Assembly (NCBI GenBank): GCA_011390755.1
Contig: JAABRU010000053.1
Span: forward strand, 1 to 39,232
Length of the DNA: 39,232 nucleotides
Direction of reading: 5' to 3'
Source of the DNA: Desulfobacteraceae bacterium
Lineage (GTDB): Bacteria; Desulfobacterota; Desulfobacteria; Desulfobacterales; Desulfococcaceae
The translations under genes were made by a program, and so were the position numbers. Shown piece by piece: positions 30,065 to 38,165 of the stretch. The notes beneath the pieces are model-generated. The model saw nothing but the letters and a program-made list of their open reading frames with translations, searched no databases and was not told the origin of the DNA. Position 1 is the first letter of the stretch. Each line of letters begins with the position of its first letter.

Positions 30065-32218
30065 ATGATCCGCATCAGTGAAATTATTGACAGGATGTTG
30101 GAAAACAACCCGGACGCAGACCTGGATATTATTGATCGGGCCTATGTGTATTCCGCCAGGGTACATGACGGCATGGTGCGCCTGTCCGGAGAACCCTATC
30201 TTTCCCATCCGCTGGAAGTTGCCGGAATTCTGGCAGATATGCGCCTGGATTCTGTCAGTATCGCGGCAGGACTTCTCCACGATGTGGTGGAGGATACCCA
30301 CGCCACAGTGGAAGAAATTGAGCAAATGTTCGGTCCGGAGGTGGCCCACATTGTTTCAGGGGTTACCAAACTGAGCGAGGTGGATGCCATCAGCGCGCAG
30401 GCCCGGCAGGCCGAGAGCATCCGGAAAATGCTGCTGGCCATGGCCGATGATCTGCGGGTGATTCTCATCAAACTGGCAGACCGTCTGCACAATATGCGGA
30501 CACTGCAGTATCACCGGAAAGAAGAGAAAAAAGTAAAAATATCCCAGGAAACCCTGGATATTTATGCCCCCCTGGCCTCCCGGCTGGGAATATACTGGAT
30601 CAAAAGGGAGCTGGAGGATACGGCTTTCAGATTTGTCCATCCGGAAGAATATGCAGAAATCGAAGGAATGGTCAGCAAAGACCTGGGCAACAGGGAAGGA
30701 TTTATTGAAGATGTAAAAAAAATGATCCGGGAGGCAATGGATGCGGCCGGACTGAAATGCGAAGTGCTGGGACGTTATAAGCATTTCTACAGCATATACC
30801 AGAAAATGCGCACACAGAACCTGGAATTTAAAGATGTATATGACATCATGGCTTTCCGGATTATACTGGATACCAAGCCCCAGTGCTATGAGGCACTGGG
30901 AATTCTTCATACCATGTGGAAGCCCATTGACAATAAATTCAAAGATTATATCGGCCGCCCCAAACCCAATATGTACCAGTCTCTGCACACCACTGTCACA
31001 GGGCCTTTGGGGGAAAGAGTGGAAATCCAGATCCGGACAAATGAAATGGATCAGGTGGCCAATTCCGGTATTGCCGCACACTGGGGCTATAAGGAAGGCA
31101 CACAGCCGGATGAAAATGTCAGTCAGAAATTTGCATGGATTCAGAATCTGGTGGAAAATCAGGCGGGCATCAAAGATCCGGAAGAATTTATGGAAAGCGT
31201 CCGCATTGATCTGTTTCCGGATGAGGTTTATGTGTTTACCCCCCTGGGAGAAATCAAATCCCTGGTCAAAGGTTCCACCCCCGTGGATTTTGCCTATCTG
31301 ATCCATACAGAAATCGGCAATCAGTGCGTGGGGGCCAAGGTGAACGGTCATATTGTCCCTTTAAGTTACGAACTCAAAACCGGGGATCGTGTGGAAATCA
31401 TGACCGCAGTCAATCACAATCCCAGCAAAGACTGGCTCAGTTTTGTCAAAAGCGTCAAAGCGCGCACCCGTATCCGCCAGTGGGTCAGAACCCAGGAAAA
31501 AGAGCGAAGCATCAGTCTGGGACGGGAAATGTGTGAAAAGGCATTCCGCAAGCATAAGCTGAATTATAATGAAAGTGTAAAATCCGGGGAAATGGAAAAA
31601 ATCATATCGGATTTCGGCTTCAAATCTTTGGAAGACCTCATTGCCAATGTGGGTTACGGCAAAATCACCCCCCTGCAGATCATCCGGAAACTGCAACCCA
31701 AAGAAGAAGACGGGCATCAGCAGACCATCTTAAACCGTATCATTGAACGGGTGCGGAGGAAAAAAGACAGAACCGGTGTCAGTGTGAAGGGAATGGATGA
31801 TATCCTCATCAGATTCGCAAAATGCTGCCAGCCGGTTCCCGGCGATGCCATTACCGGATTCATTACCCGCGGGCGCGGGGTTACCGTCCACAGGAAAAAC
31901 TGCGTAAACACTTCGACATTAAATCCGGAACTGCAGATAGAAGTCAGCTGGAGTGATCATCCGAAGGAATCGGAAAATTATCCGGTGCGCATTTATATTG
32001 AATCTTACGACAGGGTCGGTCTTCTGGCAGATCTGACCGCCAATATCAGTAAAAGCGGTGCCAATATTGTCAATGCGCATTCGGAAATCCGGGAAGATAA
32101 TACAGTGGAGAGTACATTTACGCTGGCCGTTAAGGACACCCGGCATTTGAAAAAGGTCTTAACGGCCATCAGAAAGGTTCGGTTGATAACACGGGTAAGC
32201 CGCCTGGATGCTTCATAA
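30065..32218 (+). CDS. rel: Bifunctional (p)ppGpp synthetase/hydrolase (Rel/SpoT)
   Basis: A 717-residue stringent-response enzyme. The N-terminal HD hydrolase has H48, H72 and D73 (HPLEVA...LLHDVVED) and LADRLHNMRT, so hydrolysis should be active. The synthetase has RYKHFYSIYQKM, DVYDIMAFRII and GRPKPNMYQSLHTTV (about 240-325). A TGS domain (DEVYVFTPLGEIKSLVKGST, about 385-445), a zinc-finger-like segment (FAKCCQPVPGDAI) and a C-terminal ACT domain (about 640-715) follow. The domain order and length match ribosome-regulated Rel enzymes. ATG 30065 follows a weak GAAAGA. It converges with rpmB. Confidence 0.95.
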   Translation: MIRISEIIDRMLENNPDADLDIIDRAYVYSARVHDGMVRLSGEPYLSHPLEVAGILADMRLDSVSIAAGLLHDVVEDTHATVEEIEQMFGPEVAHIVSGVTKLSEVDAISAQARQAESIRKMLLAMADDLRVILIKLADRLHNMRTLQYHRKEEKKVKISQETLDIYAPLASRLGIYWIKRELEDTAFRFVHPEEYAEIEGMVSKDLGNREGFIEDVKKMIREAMDAAGLKCEVLGRYKHFYSIYQKMRTQNLEFKDVYDIMAFRIILDTKPQCYEALGILHTMWKPIDNKFKDYIGRPKPNMYQSLHTTVTGPLGERVEIQIRTNEMDQVANSGIAAHWGYKEGTQPDENVSQKFAWIQNLVENQAGIKDPEEFMESVRIDLFPDEVYVFTPLGEIKSLVKGSTPVDFAYLIHTEIGNQCVGAKVNGHIVPLSYELKTGDRVEIMTAVNHNPSKDWLSFVKSVKARTRIRQWVRTQEKERSISLGREMCEKAFRKHKLNYNESVKSGEMEKIISDFGFKSLEDLIANVGYGKITPLQIIRKLQPKEEDGHQQTILNRIIERVRRKKDRTGVSVKGMDDILIRFAKCCQPVPGDAITGFITRGRGVTVHRKNCVNTSTLNPELQIEVSWSDHPKESENYPVRIYIESYDRVGLLADLTANISKSGANIVNAHSEIREDNTVESTFTLAVKDTRHLKKVLTAIRKVRLITRVSRLDAS

Positions 32219-32222
32219 AACA

Positions 32223-32245
32223 TCCTTCCGGAACCCGGGCCGGAA
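32223..32245. terminator. Possible bidirectional stem between rel and rpmB
   Basis: CTTCCGGAACCCGGGCCGGA followed by ACT contains the inverted arms TTCCGG and CCGGAA around a GC-rich centre in the 28-base gap of two convergent genes. No adjacent T-run is present, so this is only a weak terminator candidate. Confidence 0.3.
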
Positions 32246-32246
32246 C

Positions 32247-32438
32247 TTATGCGGACTTGACCACCCGGCCTTTTTTAATACAGCTGGTACAGGCAAGCAT
32301 TTTTTTCACTCTGCCGTTATGCAGTGCGCGCACCCGCTGCAGATTGGGATTGAAACGGCGTTTGTTCACATTGTGGGCATGACTGACATGGCAGCCGACC
32401 ATGGGTTTTTTTCCGCAAAACTCACACATTCTGGACAT
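32247..32438 (-). CDS. rpmB: Ribosomal protein bL28
   Basis: A 63-residue large-subunit protein. [20 protein letters not shown], then [20 protein letters not shown], then [14 protein letters not shown]. The two CxxC pairs make it the zinc-binding (C+) form. ATG 32438 is chosen because AAGGAG sits eight bases before it; the ATG two codons upstream would be too close to that site. It stands alone, as often happens for rpmB outside the rpmB-rpmG arrangement. Confidence 0.95.
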   Translation of the reverse strand: MSRMCEFCGKKPMVGCHVSHAHNVNKRRFNPNLQRVRALHNGRVKKMLACTSCIKKGRVVKSA

Positions 32439-32574
32439 AATCATTTCTCCTTATCATTAGGGATTATTCAGTATTCTGTTTTTAACAAACTGACTATCAT
32501 AGTTCAAAAATCAGCAAAAGTAAACAGAATTTTTCCGGAAAACCGGAAAAACTACTGCACTGTTATAACAATAT

Positions 32575-32795
32575 GTTTTCACCCTCCCTCAGGGACAATG
32601 CTGTTGTCTTAAGCCTTTTTCTCCTCTTCCCCGGCGGGGGGAGGTCGGGAGGGGGGAGAAAGCAGCATCCACCCTCCCCCTGCCCTCCCTGAGGGAGGGG
32701 AGTTTTAGTGTACGAGGCAGAGCCTCGCCCCCCTGCGTTCCCAGGCAGAGCCTGGGAACGAGTTGAAAGCCCTGAAAGGGCGAATTAATAAAAAA
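32575..32795. repeat. GC-rich hairpin cluster
   Basis: A mosaic of modules seen elsewhere: CCCTCCCTCAGGG, GGGAGGTCGGGAGGGGGGAG, CCCTCCCTGAGGGAGGGG, GAGGCAGAGCCTC, GTTCCCAGGCAGAGCCTGGG and AAAGCCCTGAAAGGGCGAAT. No gene is present. Bases 32439-32574 upstream of rpmB hold only its leader and AT-rich sequence. Confidence 0.65.
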
Positions 32796-33138
32796 GTGTC
32801 GGGTGTCCGGTGTCAGGTGTTCGGTGTCGGGTGTCCGGTGTCGGGTGTCAGGTGTTCGGTGTAAGGTGTTCGGTGTCAGGTGTTCGGTGTCAGGTGTTCG
32901 GTGTCAGGTGTTCGGTGTTCGGTGTCAGGTGTTCGGTGTCCGGTGTTCGGTGTCAGGTGTTCGGTGTCGGGTGTTCGGTGTCCGGTGTTCGGTGTTCGGT
33001 GTCGGGTGTTCGGTGTCAGGTGTTCGGTGTCGGGTGTCCGGTGTTCGGTGTCGGGTGTTCGGTGTCAGGTGTTCGGTGTCGGGTGTCAGGTGTTCGGTGT
33101 CAGGTGTTCGGTGTCGGGTGTTCGGTGTCCGGTGTCTT
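32796..33138. repeat. Heptanucleotide satellite (GGTGTNN), about 49 units
   Basis: An uninterrupted run of 7-bp units GGTGTCC, GGTGTCA, GGTGTTC, GGTGTCG and similar. Only the last two positions vary, with one GGTGTAA. Because seven is not a multiple of three, all forward frames read the same cyclic peptide (GVRC-V-F/S) and stay open, as does the reverse strand. None of these is a gene. It is bounded on the right by a P4 end (33139-33192). Confidence 0.9.
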
Positions 33139-33245
33139 AACCCCCCCCCTCCCTGAGGGAGGGAGACCGTCATTAACGGATTTGACCCACCACCAAAAAT
33201 ATTGAAAGAATTGAGATATACATGCTTCTCTTTGAAACAAATCCC

Positions 33246-35054
33246 ATGAAAATACGCTTTTTTTATTTCATCATCACCCTTGTTCTCTGCACAGTTTCCG
33301 GAATTGTGCCGGTTTCCGGACAAAACAGCACAGGGGGAAAAGCGAAGTCTCCGGAACAGAGTGCAACTGCCTCTGATGTGCCCGGAAACACGGAAGACAG
33401 CAGTGTCCTGCAAAAAAAATTCCCGGATTCGGAAAAAGAGGAAACAGAAGGGGAAAATACGATCATGACCACCCTCAGGGACCTGATCCGGGCCGCAGAA
33501 AATACGGAAAAAAAGCTGAAAGAAAAAAAGAAAGAACAGCTTTCGGCCAAAAACCCGGAAGAAAAAAAACGGATGGAGGGAGAAATTGCAGAACTTCAGC
33601 GAATCAGAAAAGAGCTGGACAAAAATCTGGAACAGATTGTCACCAGCACCGAATCCGGTACATTTGACGCGGAAAAAGAAGCAGATTCATTTAACTGGAA
33701 AGATGAAATTCTGAATCTGGTGGGCCCCCTGCTCCATGAAGTGAAAAAAATGACGGAACGGCCCCGGAAGATAGAAAAACTGCGCAGTGAAACAGCCTAT
33801 TACGAACAGCAGCTTCGTTCGGTTGCCAAAGCAGTGGGAAATATTGAGGAACTGCTCAAACAGGCGGAAAAAGAGGATAAAATTCTCAAAAATCGTCTGG
33901 AAAAATGGAAAAAAAACTGGGCAGACAAAGAAATACAGATCATCAATCAGATCAAAGTCAACCGCTATCAGCTGGATGAAATACTCAACGAAAAACAGTC
34001 ATTATGGTTTTCTGTCCAATCCCTTCTCCGCTCTTTTTTTAAATCCCGCGGAAAAAATATGGTACTGGCAGTGCTGAGCTTTGCCGCATTATTTATATCC
34101 CTCCGCCTGATTCACCGTTTCATTCATGCTGCCAGTCCGCTGCACCGGAGGGGAAGACATCTTTTTATTATCCGACTGCTGGATGTATTATACCATCTGT
34201 TTACCATCATCGGTTCTGTCTGCGCGCTGCTGGCGGTTTTATATGTTTCAGGTGACTGGCTGCTGCTGAGTCTGGCAATTATTTTTATGCTGGGTCTGGC
34301 CTGGACAGCCAAAACCGGACTGCCCCTTTTCTGGAAGCAGATCCAGCTGATGCTGAACCTGGGCATGGTGCGGGAAAATGAGCTTCTGGTATATCAGGGA
34401 ATTCCCTGGAAGGTCATTTCCCTGCATATTTATGCCCTTCTGGAAAACCCGGCCCTTTCTACCGGCATAATCCGGCTTCCGCTCAGCAAAATAATGGAAC
34501 TTCATTCCCGCCCCTTTCAGGAAAACGAACCCTGGTTCCCCAGCCGTGTGAAAGACTGGGTGCTGCTTTCGGACGGGACTCTGGGCAGGGTGATTTCCCA
34601 AAGTCCGGAAATGGTGCAGATCAAACTCCGCAGGGACGGATGGAAAACATACACCACTCCGGATTACCTGGCGATGACACCCCAGAACATTACAAAAGAA
34701 TTCTGCCTGCGGGTCAGTTTTGGTATTGATTACAGACATCAGGCCCATATTACAAGGGAGATACCGGAAAAACTGAAAATTTCCCTGGAGGCGGGGCTGA
34801 AGGCAGAAGGTTATGAAGGCGCGGTGACAGAGCTGATTGTCGGCGCGGAAGAAGCCGGGGAATCCAGTCTGAACCTGCTGATTATCGGTCATTTTCACGG
34901 GAAAATTGCAAAATACTATTACAGAGTGAGAAGGAATATACAAACAATCTGCATAGAAACCTGCACAGCCAACGGCTGGATGATTCCCTTCCCCCAGCTT
35001 ACGGTGCATATGGAAAATAACGGAAAACAGAGGAGGGCAAATCCCCTAAGGTGA
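33246..35054 (+). CDS. MscS-family mechanosensitive channel with long periplasmic coiled coil
   Basis: About 602 residues from ATG 33246. A signal peptide (MKIRFFYFIITLVLCTVSG) leads into a disordered, charged segment and a long coiled coil (about 60-240; TEKKLKEKKKEQLSAK, AELQRIRKELDKNLEQI). Two or three membrane helices follow (NMVLAVLSFAALFISLRLI, HLFTIIGSVCALLAVLYV, WLLLSLAIIFMLGLAW). The C-terminal third reads as an MscS beta domain and alpha/beta vestibule (VYQGIPWKVISLHIYALLE, DWVLLSDGTLGRVISQ, FCLRVSFGIDYRHQ). MscS channels release solutes on hypo-osmotic shock. ATG 33222 is an alternative start, but would spoil the signal peptide. It is a stand-alone gene. Confidence 0.78.
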   Translation: MKIRFFYFIITLVLCTVSGIVPVSGQNSTGGKAKSPEQSATASDVPGNTEDSSVLQKKFPDSEKEETEGENTIMTTLRDLIRAAENTEKKLKEKKKEQLSAKNPEEKKRMEGEIAELQRIRKELDKNLEQIVTSTESGTFDAEKEADSFNWKDEILNLVGPLLHEVKKMTERPRKIEKLRSETAYYEQQLRSVAKAVGNIEELLKQAEKEDKILKNRLEKWKKNWADKEIQIINQIKVNRYQLDEILNEKQSLWFSVQSLLRSFFKSRGKNMVLAVLSFAALFISLRLIHRFIHAASPLHRRGRHLFIIRLLDVLYHLFTIIGSVCALLAVLYVSGDWLLLSLAIIFMLGLAWTAKTGLPLFWKQIQLMLNLGMVRENELLVYQGIPWKVISLHIYALLENPALSTGIIRLPLSKIMELHSRPFQENEPWFPSRVKDWVLLSDGTLGRVISQSPEMVQIKLRRDGWKTYTTPDYLAMTPQNITKEFCLRVSFGIDYRHQAHITREIPEKLKISLEAGLKAEGYEGAVTELIVGAEEAGESSLNLLIIGHFHGKIAKYYYRVRRNIQTICIETCTANGWMIPFPQLTVHMENNGKQRRANPLR

Positions 35055-35190
35055 TTTCCTGAAAAAAATGTACCGGAGGAGTGCCAAACGTTCGGCGGAG
35101 CTCACGTCGGGGCAGGAAAGACTTCGGCGGGCCCAGTCGAGTCGTTTGGCAGTGTCTGACAGACGGCAGTCCGCTTACAGACTTTCCGTT
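35047..35190. repeat. Repeat family P3, copy 2
   Basis: TAAGGTGATTTCCTGAAAAA through GTACCGGAGGAGTGCC is the reverse complement of 12606-12655. After an insertion (about 35087-35140), CAGTGTCTGACAG and AGTCCGCTTACAGACTTTCC again match the other copy. It begins at the very end of the channel gene. Confidence 0.75.
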
Positions 35191-35192
35191 TG

Positions 35193-35337
35193 TCAGCAGA
35201 TCGGAAAGTTTCCCCCGGATACGGTTTTACGACTGTCCGGGAGTGCAAAAATTGTATTTCTGCACGGCAGCATCTCCCGGTAACCCCATGCAAAAATACA
35301 ATTTTTGCACTCCTCCGGAAACTTTTCGATCTGCTGA
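35193..35337. repeat. Palindromic repeat family P1, copy H
   Basis: A full copy with ends CAGCAGATCGGAAAGTTT and AAACTTTTCGATCTGCTG and both hairpins. The GGATACGG block is in the left arm. It directly follows P3 copy 2 and ends 58 bases before the radical-SAM operon. Confidence 0.85.
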
Positions 35338-35395
35338 TACCAGAGAACTCTCATTCATCAGGGTTTGACCCGCTACCGGATATTTTAATTATACC

Positions 35396-35677
35396 ATGTC
35401 CCTGAATACAATGCTGATCAGAAATCCCGATATTTTATCCACTGCATTTGAAAGCGGAGGGGCTGTTTTGTTTAATATCTCCGACAGAAGGGCATATCTT
35501 CTGAATAAAACAGCCTGGCAGATTTTTCTTCTCAGCGACGGAGAAAACACAGCAGAGGATACAGCCGCTATCATCGCGGAAATGTACGGAACAGACAAAG
35601 AAACGCTACGAAACGATATGGAAAAAATACTGACGCAGTTTGTAAAGAAAGGAATTCTCCTTCATGAAAAAAGATGA
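35396..35677 (+). CDS. PqqD-like protein 1 (RiPP recognition element)
   Basis: A 93-residue PqqD-fold protein: GGAVLFNISDRRAYLLNKTAWQIFLLSDG is the strand-strand-helix core, and DMEKILTQFVKKGILL the C-terminal helix. Such proteins bind the leader of a ribosomal peptide and present it to a radical SAM enzyme. The ATG has only a weak upstream purine run, though it heads the operon; ATG 35411 is possible. It overlaps the next PqqD-like gene by 14 bases. It is most like ScmD-type proteins by context, which is inference. Confidence 0.82.
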   Translation: MSLNTMLIRNPDILSTAFESGGAVLFNISDRRAYLLNKTAWQIFLLSDGENTAEDTAAIIAEMYGTDKETLRNDMEKILTQFVKKGILLHEKR

Positions 35678-35945
35678 TACATGGAAACCCAGAGTGAAAA
35701 AACATATTGTTTTCCGGGAAGAAGATGAGGGGGCCTTTCTCTTCGACCCCCTCACAGATGAACTCCGCTGCCTGAACCAAAGCGCGTCCCTCATATTCCC
35801 CCTGCTGGACGGGCGGCACTGCGTTGGGGATATACTCCGGAAACTGGAAAAAGCATACTCCCGAAAGGACACAGAGGGGCTGCGGCAAGACCTGATTTCT
35901 TTTTGGGACGCACTTGCGGAAAGAGGTCTGACAGAAAATGACTGA
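35664..35945 (+). CDS. PqqD-like protein 2 (RiPP recognition element)
   Basis: A 93-residue second PqqD-type protein, clearly diverged from the first. KPRVKKHIVFREEDEGAFLF, DPLTDELRCLNQSASLIFPL, LDGRHCVGDI and DLISFWDALAERGLTE follow the PqqD order. AAAGGA lies 10 bases before the ATG. It overlaps both neighbours (14 bases at its start, 8 at its end), so the operon is tightly coupled. Two recognition proteins and two radical SAM enzymes suggest one adaptor per enzyme, or recognition of two substrates. Confidence 0.82.
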   Translation: MKKDDTWKPRVKKHIVFREEDEGAFLFDPLTDELRCLNQSASLIFPLLDGRHCVGDILRKLEKAYSRKDTEGLRQDLISFWDALAERGLTEND

Positions 35946-37044
35946 TGCGCGTTTTCCGAAAATTCCCCGGGTTCCCATTTCCCTTTTTATTTCCATTACC
36001 TCAAAATGCAATCTGCACTGCCGTCACTGCTCCGTATATTCCGACCGTCTGGACTACGGCCCGGATCTGACAGCAGAACAGTGGCTCGGATTTATTGATG
36101 AGATTGCCCGCCTGAAAATTTTCAGGGTCAAAATCAGCGGGGGCGAACCCTTTGCGCGGGAGGATATATTTGATATTCTGGATGCCATCTATGGGAAACC
36201 TGTCCGTTTTTCCATCAATACCAACGCCATATTCATTGATGCCCCCAAAGCCCGGCGGCTTGCCGGATATTTGGATAAACTGGATGATATTATGGTCAGT
36301 CTGGACGGGGCAGATGCCCCGACCTATGAGGCTTTGCGGGGGAAAGGAACATTTGACCGGGCCATGGGGGGAATCCGTGAGCTGGTCTGCCATGTGGGAA
36401 AAATCTGCGCCTACTGCACGGTAAACCGTTATAACTGCCGGAAACTGGAAAAAATTGCCCGGCTGGCAAAGGACACGGGTATCGGAAGCCTGAAATTCAA
36501 TGAACTGCTCAAAGGGGGCCGGGGGCAGAAATATTATGCCGAACTCGGGCTGAACAAAAAGGAAAAGATCCGGATAATGGGAGAACTGAAAGAAATGCAG
36601 CGGGAATACCCCTTTATTTCCGGCACACTTTTACAGACAGAAGAAATTTTCAGCAATATCCGGAGCAGAATGCAGCAGAAACAGGGGGACAGTTTTTATG
36701 CCGAATCCTGTCTTTCGGGCTGCGGTGCCCTTTTGCAGGAATGCGCCATAGGTCCCGACGGCCGGGTGACTCCCTGCGACCGGCTTCCGGAATTCATCGC
36801 GGGGCATATTCTCCGCACCCCTTTGGACAGAATATGGCGGGAATCCGTGAAATTGCAGGAGTTCCGCAAACGGTTTTCCACGCATCTTTCGGATCTGGAT
36901 ACCTGCCGCTCCTGTGAATATATTCCCTTCTGCACCGGCGGATGCCCGGCTTCCGCATGGCCGGTTTACGGTTCATTGCTGGCAGCGGACCCCACCTGCT
37001 GTTACAGAAATTTCCAAAATGAATATGAGGAAAGATGTAAATGA
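35938..37044 (+). CDS. Radical SAM/SPASM peptide maturase 1 (ScmE-like)
   Basis: A 368-residue enzyme. The radical-SAM cluster motif CX3CX2C is C24, C28, C31 in SKCNLHCRHC. Later are ISGGEPFAREDI (SAM binding) and SINTNAIFI. The C-terminal SPASM region has ESCLSGCGALLQECAIGPDG, VTPCDRLPE, DTCRSCEYIPFCTGGCPA and a final CC, enough cysteines for two auxiliary Fe-S clusters. SPASM enzymes install crosslinks or other modifications on ribosomal peptides. It overlaps the second PqqD-like gene and, by four bases, the next maturase. Assignment to the ScmE branch rests on gene order and the VPISLFISITSKCNL-type start. Confidence 0.85.
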   Translation: MTDARFPKIPRVPISLFISITSKCNLHCRHCSVYSDRLDYGPDLTAEQWLGFIDEIARLKIFRVKISGGEPFAREDIFDILDAIYGKPVRFSINTNAIFIDAPKARRLAGYLDKLDDIMVSLDGADAPTYEALRGKGTFDRAMGGIRELVCHVGKICAYCTVNRYNCRKLEKIARLAKDTGIGSLKFNELLKGGRGQKYYAELGLNKKEKIRIMGELKEMQREYPFISGTLLQTEEIFSNIRSRMQQKQGDSFYAESCLSGCGALLQECAIGPDGRVTPCDRLPEFIAGHILRTPLDRIWRESVKLQEFRKRFSTHLSDLDTCRSCEYIPFCTGGCPASAWPVYGSLLAADPTCCYRNFQNEYEERCK

Positions 37045-38147
37045 GGGATGAAACTCCGCTTCCTGTCTATCCTTTGCGCTCCCTGTATCTTTATCTGAGC
37101 GGGGGCTGCAATCTGCGCTGCGCGCACTGCTGGCTGTCCCCGGAGCATATTTCCCGGAAACCGGATCGGGAAAGGGATCAGACAGGGGAAATCCGCGCGG
37201 AGGATGTGAAAAAACTGATCCGTCAGGCGCGCCCTCTGGGACTGGGCCGCATCAAACTGAGCGGAGGAGAGCCTTTTCTCAACCCGGATATCCTGCCCAT
37301 TATCCGGGAAATCTCGGATGCGGAAATCCCCATGGATATAGAAAGCAACGGAACCCTGATTGACAGGGGCACTGCGCGCTTTCTCGGGGAAATGAGGGTG
37401 GAGCAGGTCAGTATCAGTCTCGACAGTTCCCGGCCGGAGTATCACGACCGGTTCCGCGGAGTCAAAGGTGCGTGGGAAAAGGCCCTTGGGGGAATCCGTC
37501 TGATGACTGCCGGGGGAATAAATGTGCAGATCATCATGAGTCTGCTTGCCGACAATGCCGGGGATTTGGAAAACATGATCCGGCTGGCCGGAGAATCCGG
37601 GGCGGCTTCGCTGAAAATCAATCCGGTCATGCCTGTGGGACGGGGGCAGAAACTGCGGGAACAGGGGAAAACCCTGCCCCTGCCGAAACTGCTCGGACTG
37701 GCATCATGGGTGGAAAAGGAACTGAGTTCCCAATACGGGATTCAGGGGATTTTTTCCCTGCCGTCCGCATTCACTCCCATCCGCTCATTTATCCGCCATG
37801 CGCATTCCGAATGCCGTATTCTCAACATTCTGGGCATCCTGCACACCGGGCAGATTTCCATATGCGGCATCGGAAAAGCAGAACCCCGGCTGATCATGGG
37901 AAATATCCGGGAGGATGATCTGGCGGTTCTGTGGGCCGGACATCCGCTTCTCACATACCTTCGGGAAAATATCCCCGGAAAACTGAAAGGCATCTGCGGA
38001 CGGTGCATCCTCAAAGGACTGTGTCTGGGAACATGCCGGGCACACGCTTTTGTCATGTCCGGTGATCTTGCCGCACCCTACTGGATATGCCAGGAGGCGT
38101 ATGAACAGGGGCTTTTTCCAAAAACGCGTATGCTGGAATGCGCGTAA
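37041..38147 (+). CDS. Radical SAM/SPASM peptide maturase 2 (ScmF-like)
   Basis: A 368-residue second radical SAM enzyme. C23, C27 and C30 lie in SGGCNLRCAHCWLSPEHI; the C-H-C-W-L/I-S/A-P form is typical of one RiPP-maturase branch. IKLSGGEPFLNPDI, MDIESNGTLID and VSISLDSS continue the barrel. The SPASM end has CRILNILGILHTGQISICGIG, GICGRCILKGLCLGTCRAHA and a last Cys in WICQEAYEQGLFP. It starts four bases inside the first maturase. It is distinct in sequence from enzyme 1, so the pair is not a recent duplication. The substrate is not in the window. Confidence 0.85.
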   Translation: MRDETPLPVYPLRSLYLYLSGGCNLRCAHCWLSPEHISRKPDRERDQTGEIRAEDVKKLIRQARPLGLGRIKLSGGEPFLNPDILPIIREISDAEIPMDIESNGTLIDRGTARFLGEMRVEQVSISLDSSRPEYHDRFRGVKGAWEKALGGIRLMTAGGINVQIIMSLLADNAGDLENMIRLAGESGAASLKINPVMPVGRGQKLREQGKTLPLPKLLGLASWVEKELSSQYGIQGIFSLPSAFTPIRSFIRHAHSECRILNILGILHTGQISICGIGKAEPRLIMGNIREDDLAVLWAGHPLLTYLRENIPGKLKGICGRCILKGLCLGTCRAHAFVMSGDLAAPYWICQEAYEQGLFPKTRMLECA

Positions 38148-38165
38148 GCATACCATAAGCATAAA

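Noticed and set aside
32803-33413. Cys/Val-rich repeat proteins on both strands
   Set aside because: All frames of the heptanucleotide satellite stay open by arithmetic, so this is not coding.
35068-35405. Small ORFs upstream of the Scm-like operon as precursor peptide
   Set aside because: They lie in P3 and P1 repeats, and the same peptides appear at other repeat copies far from any maturase.
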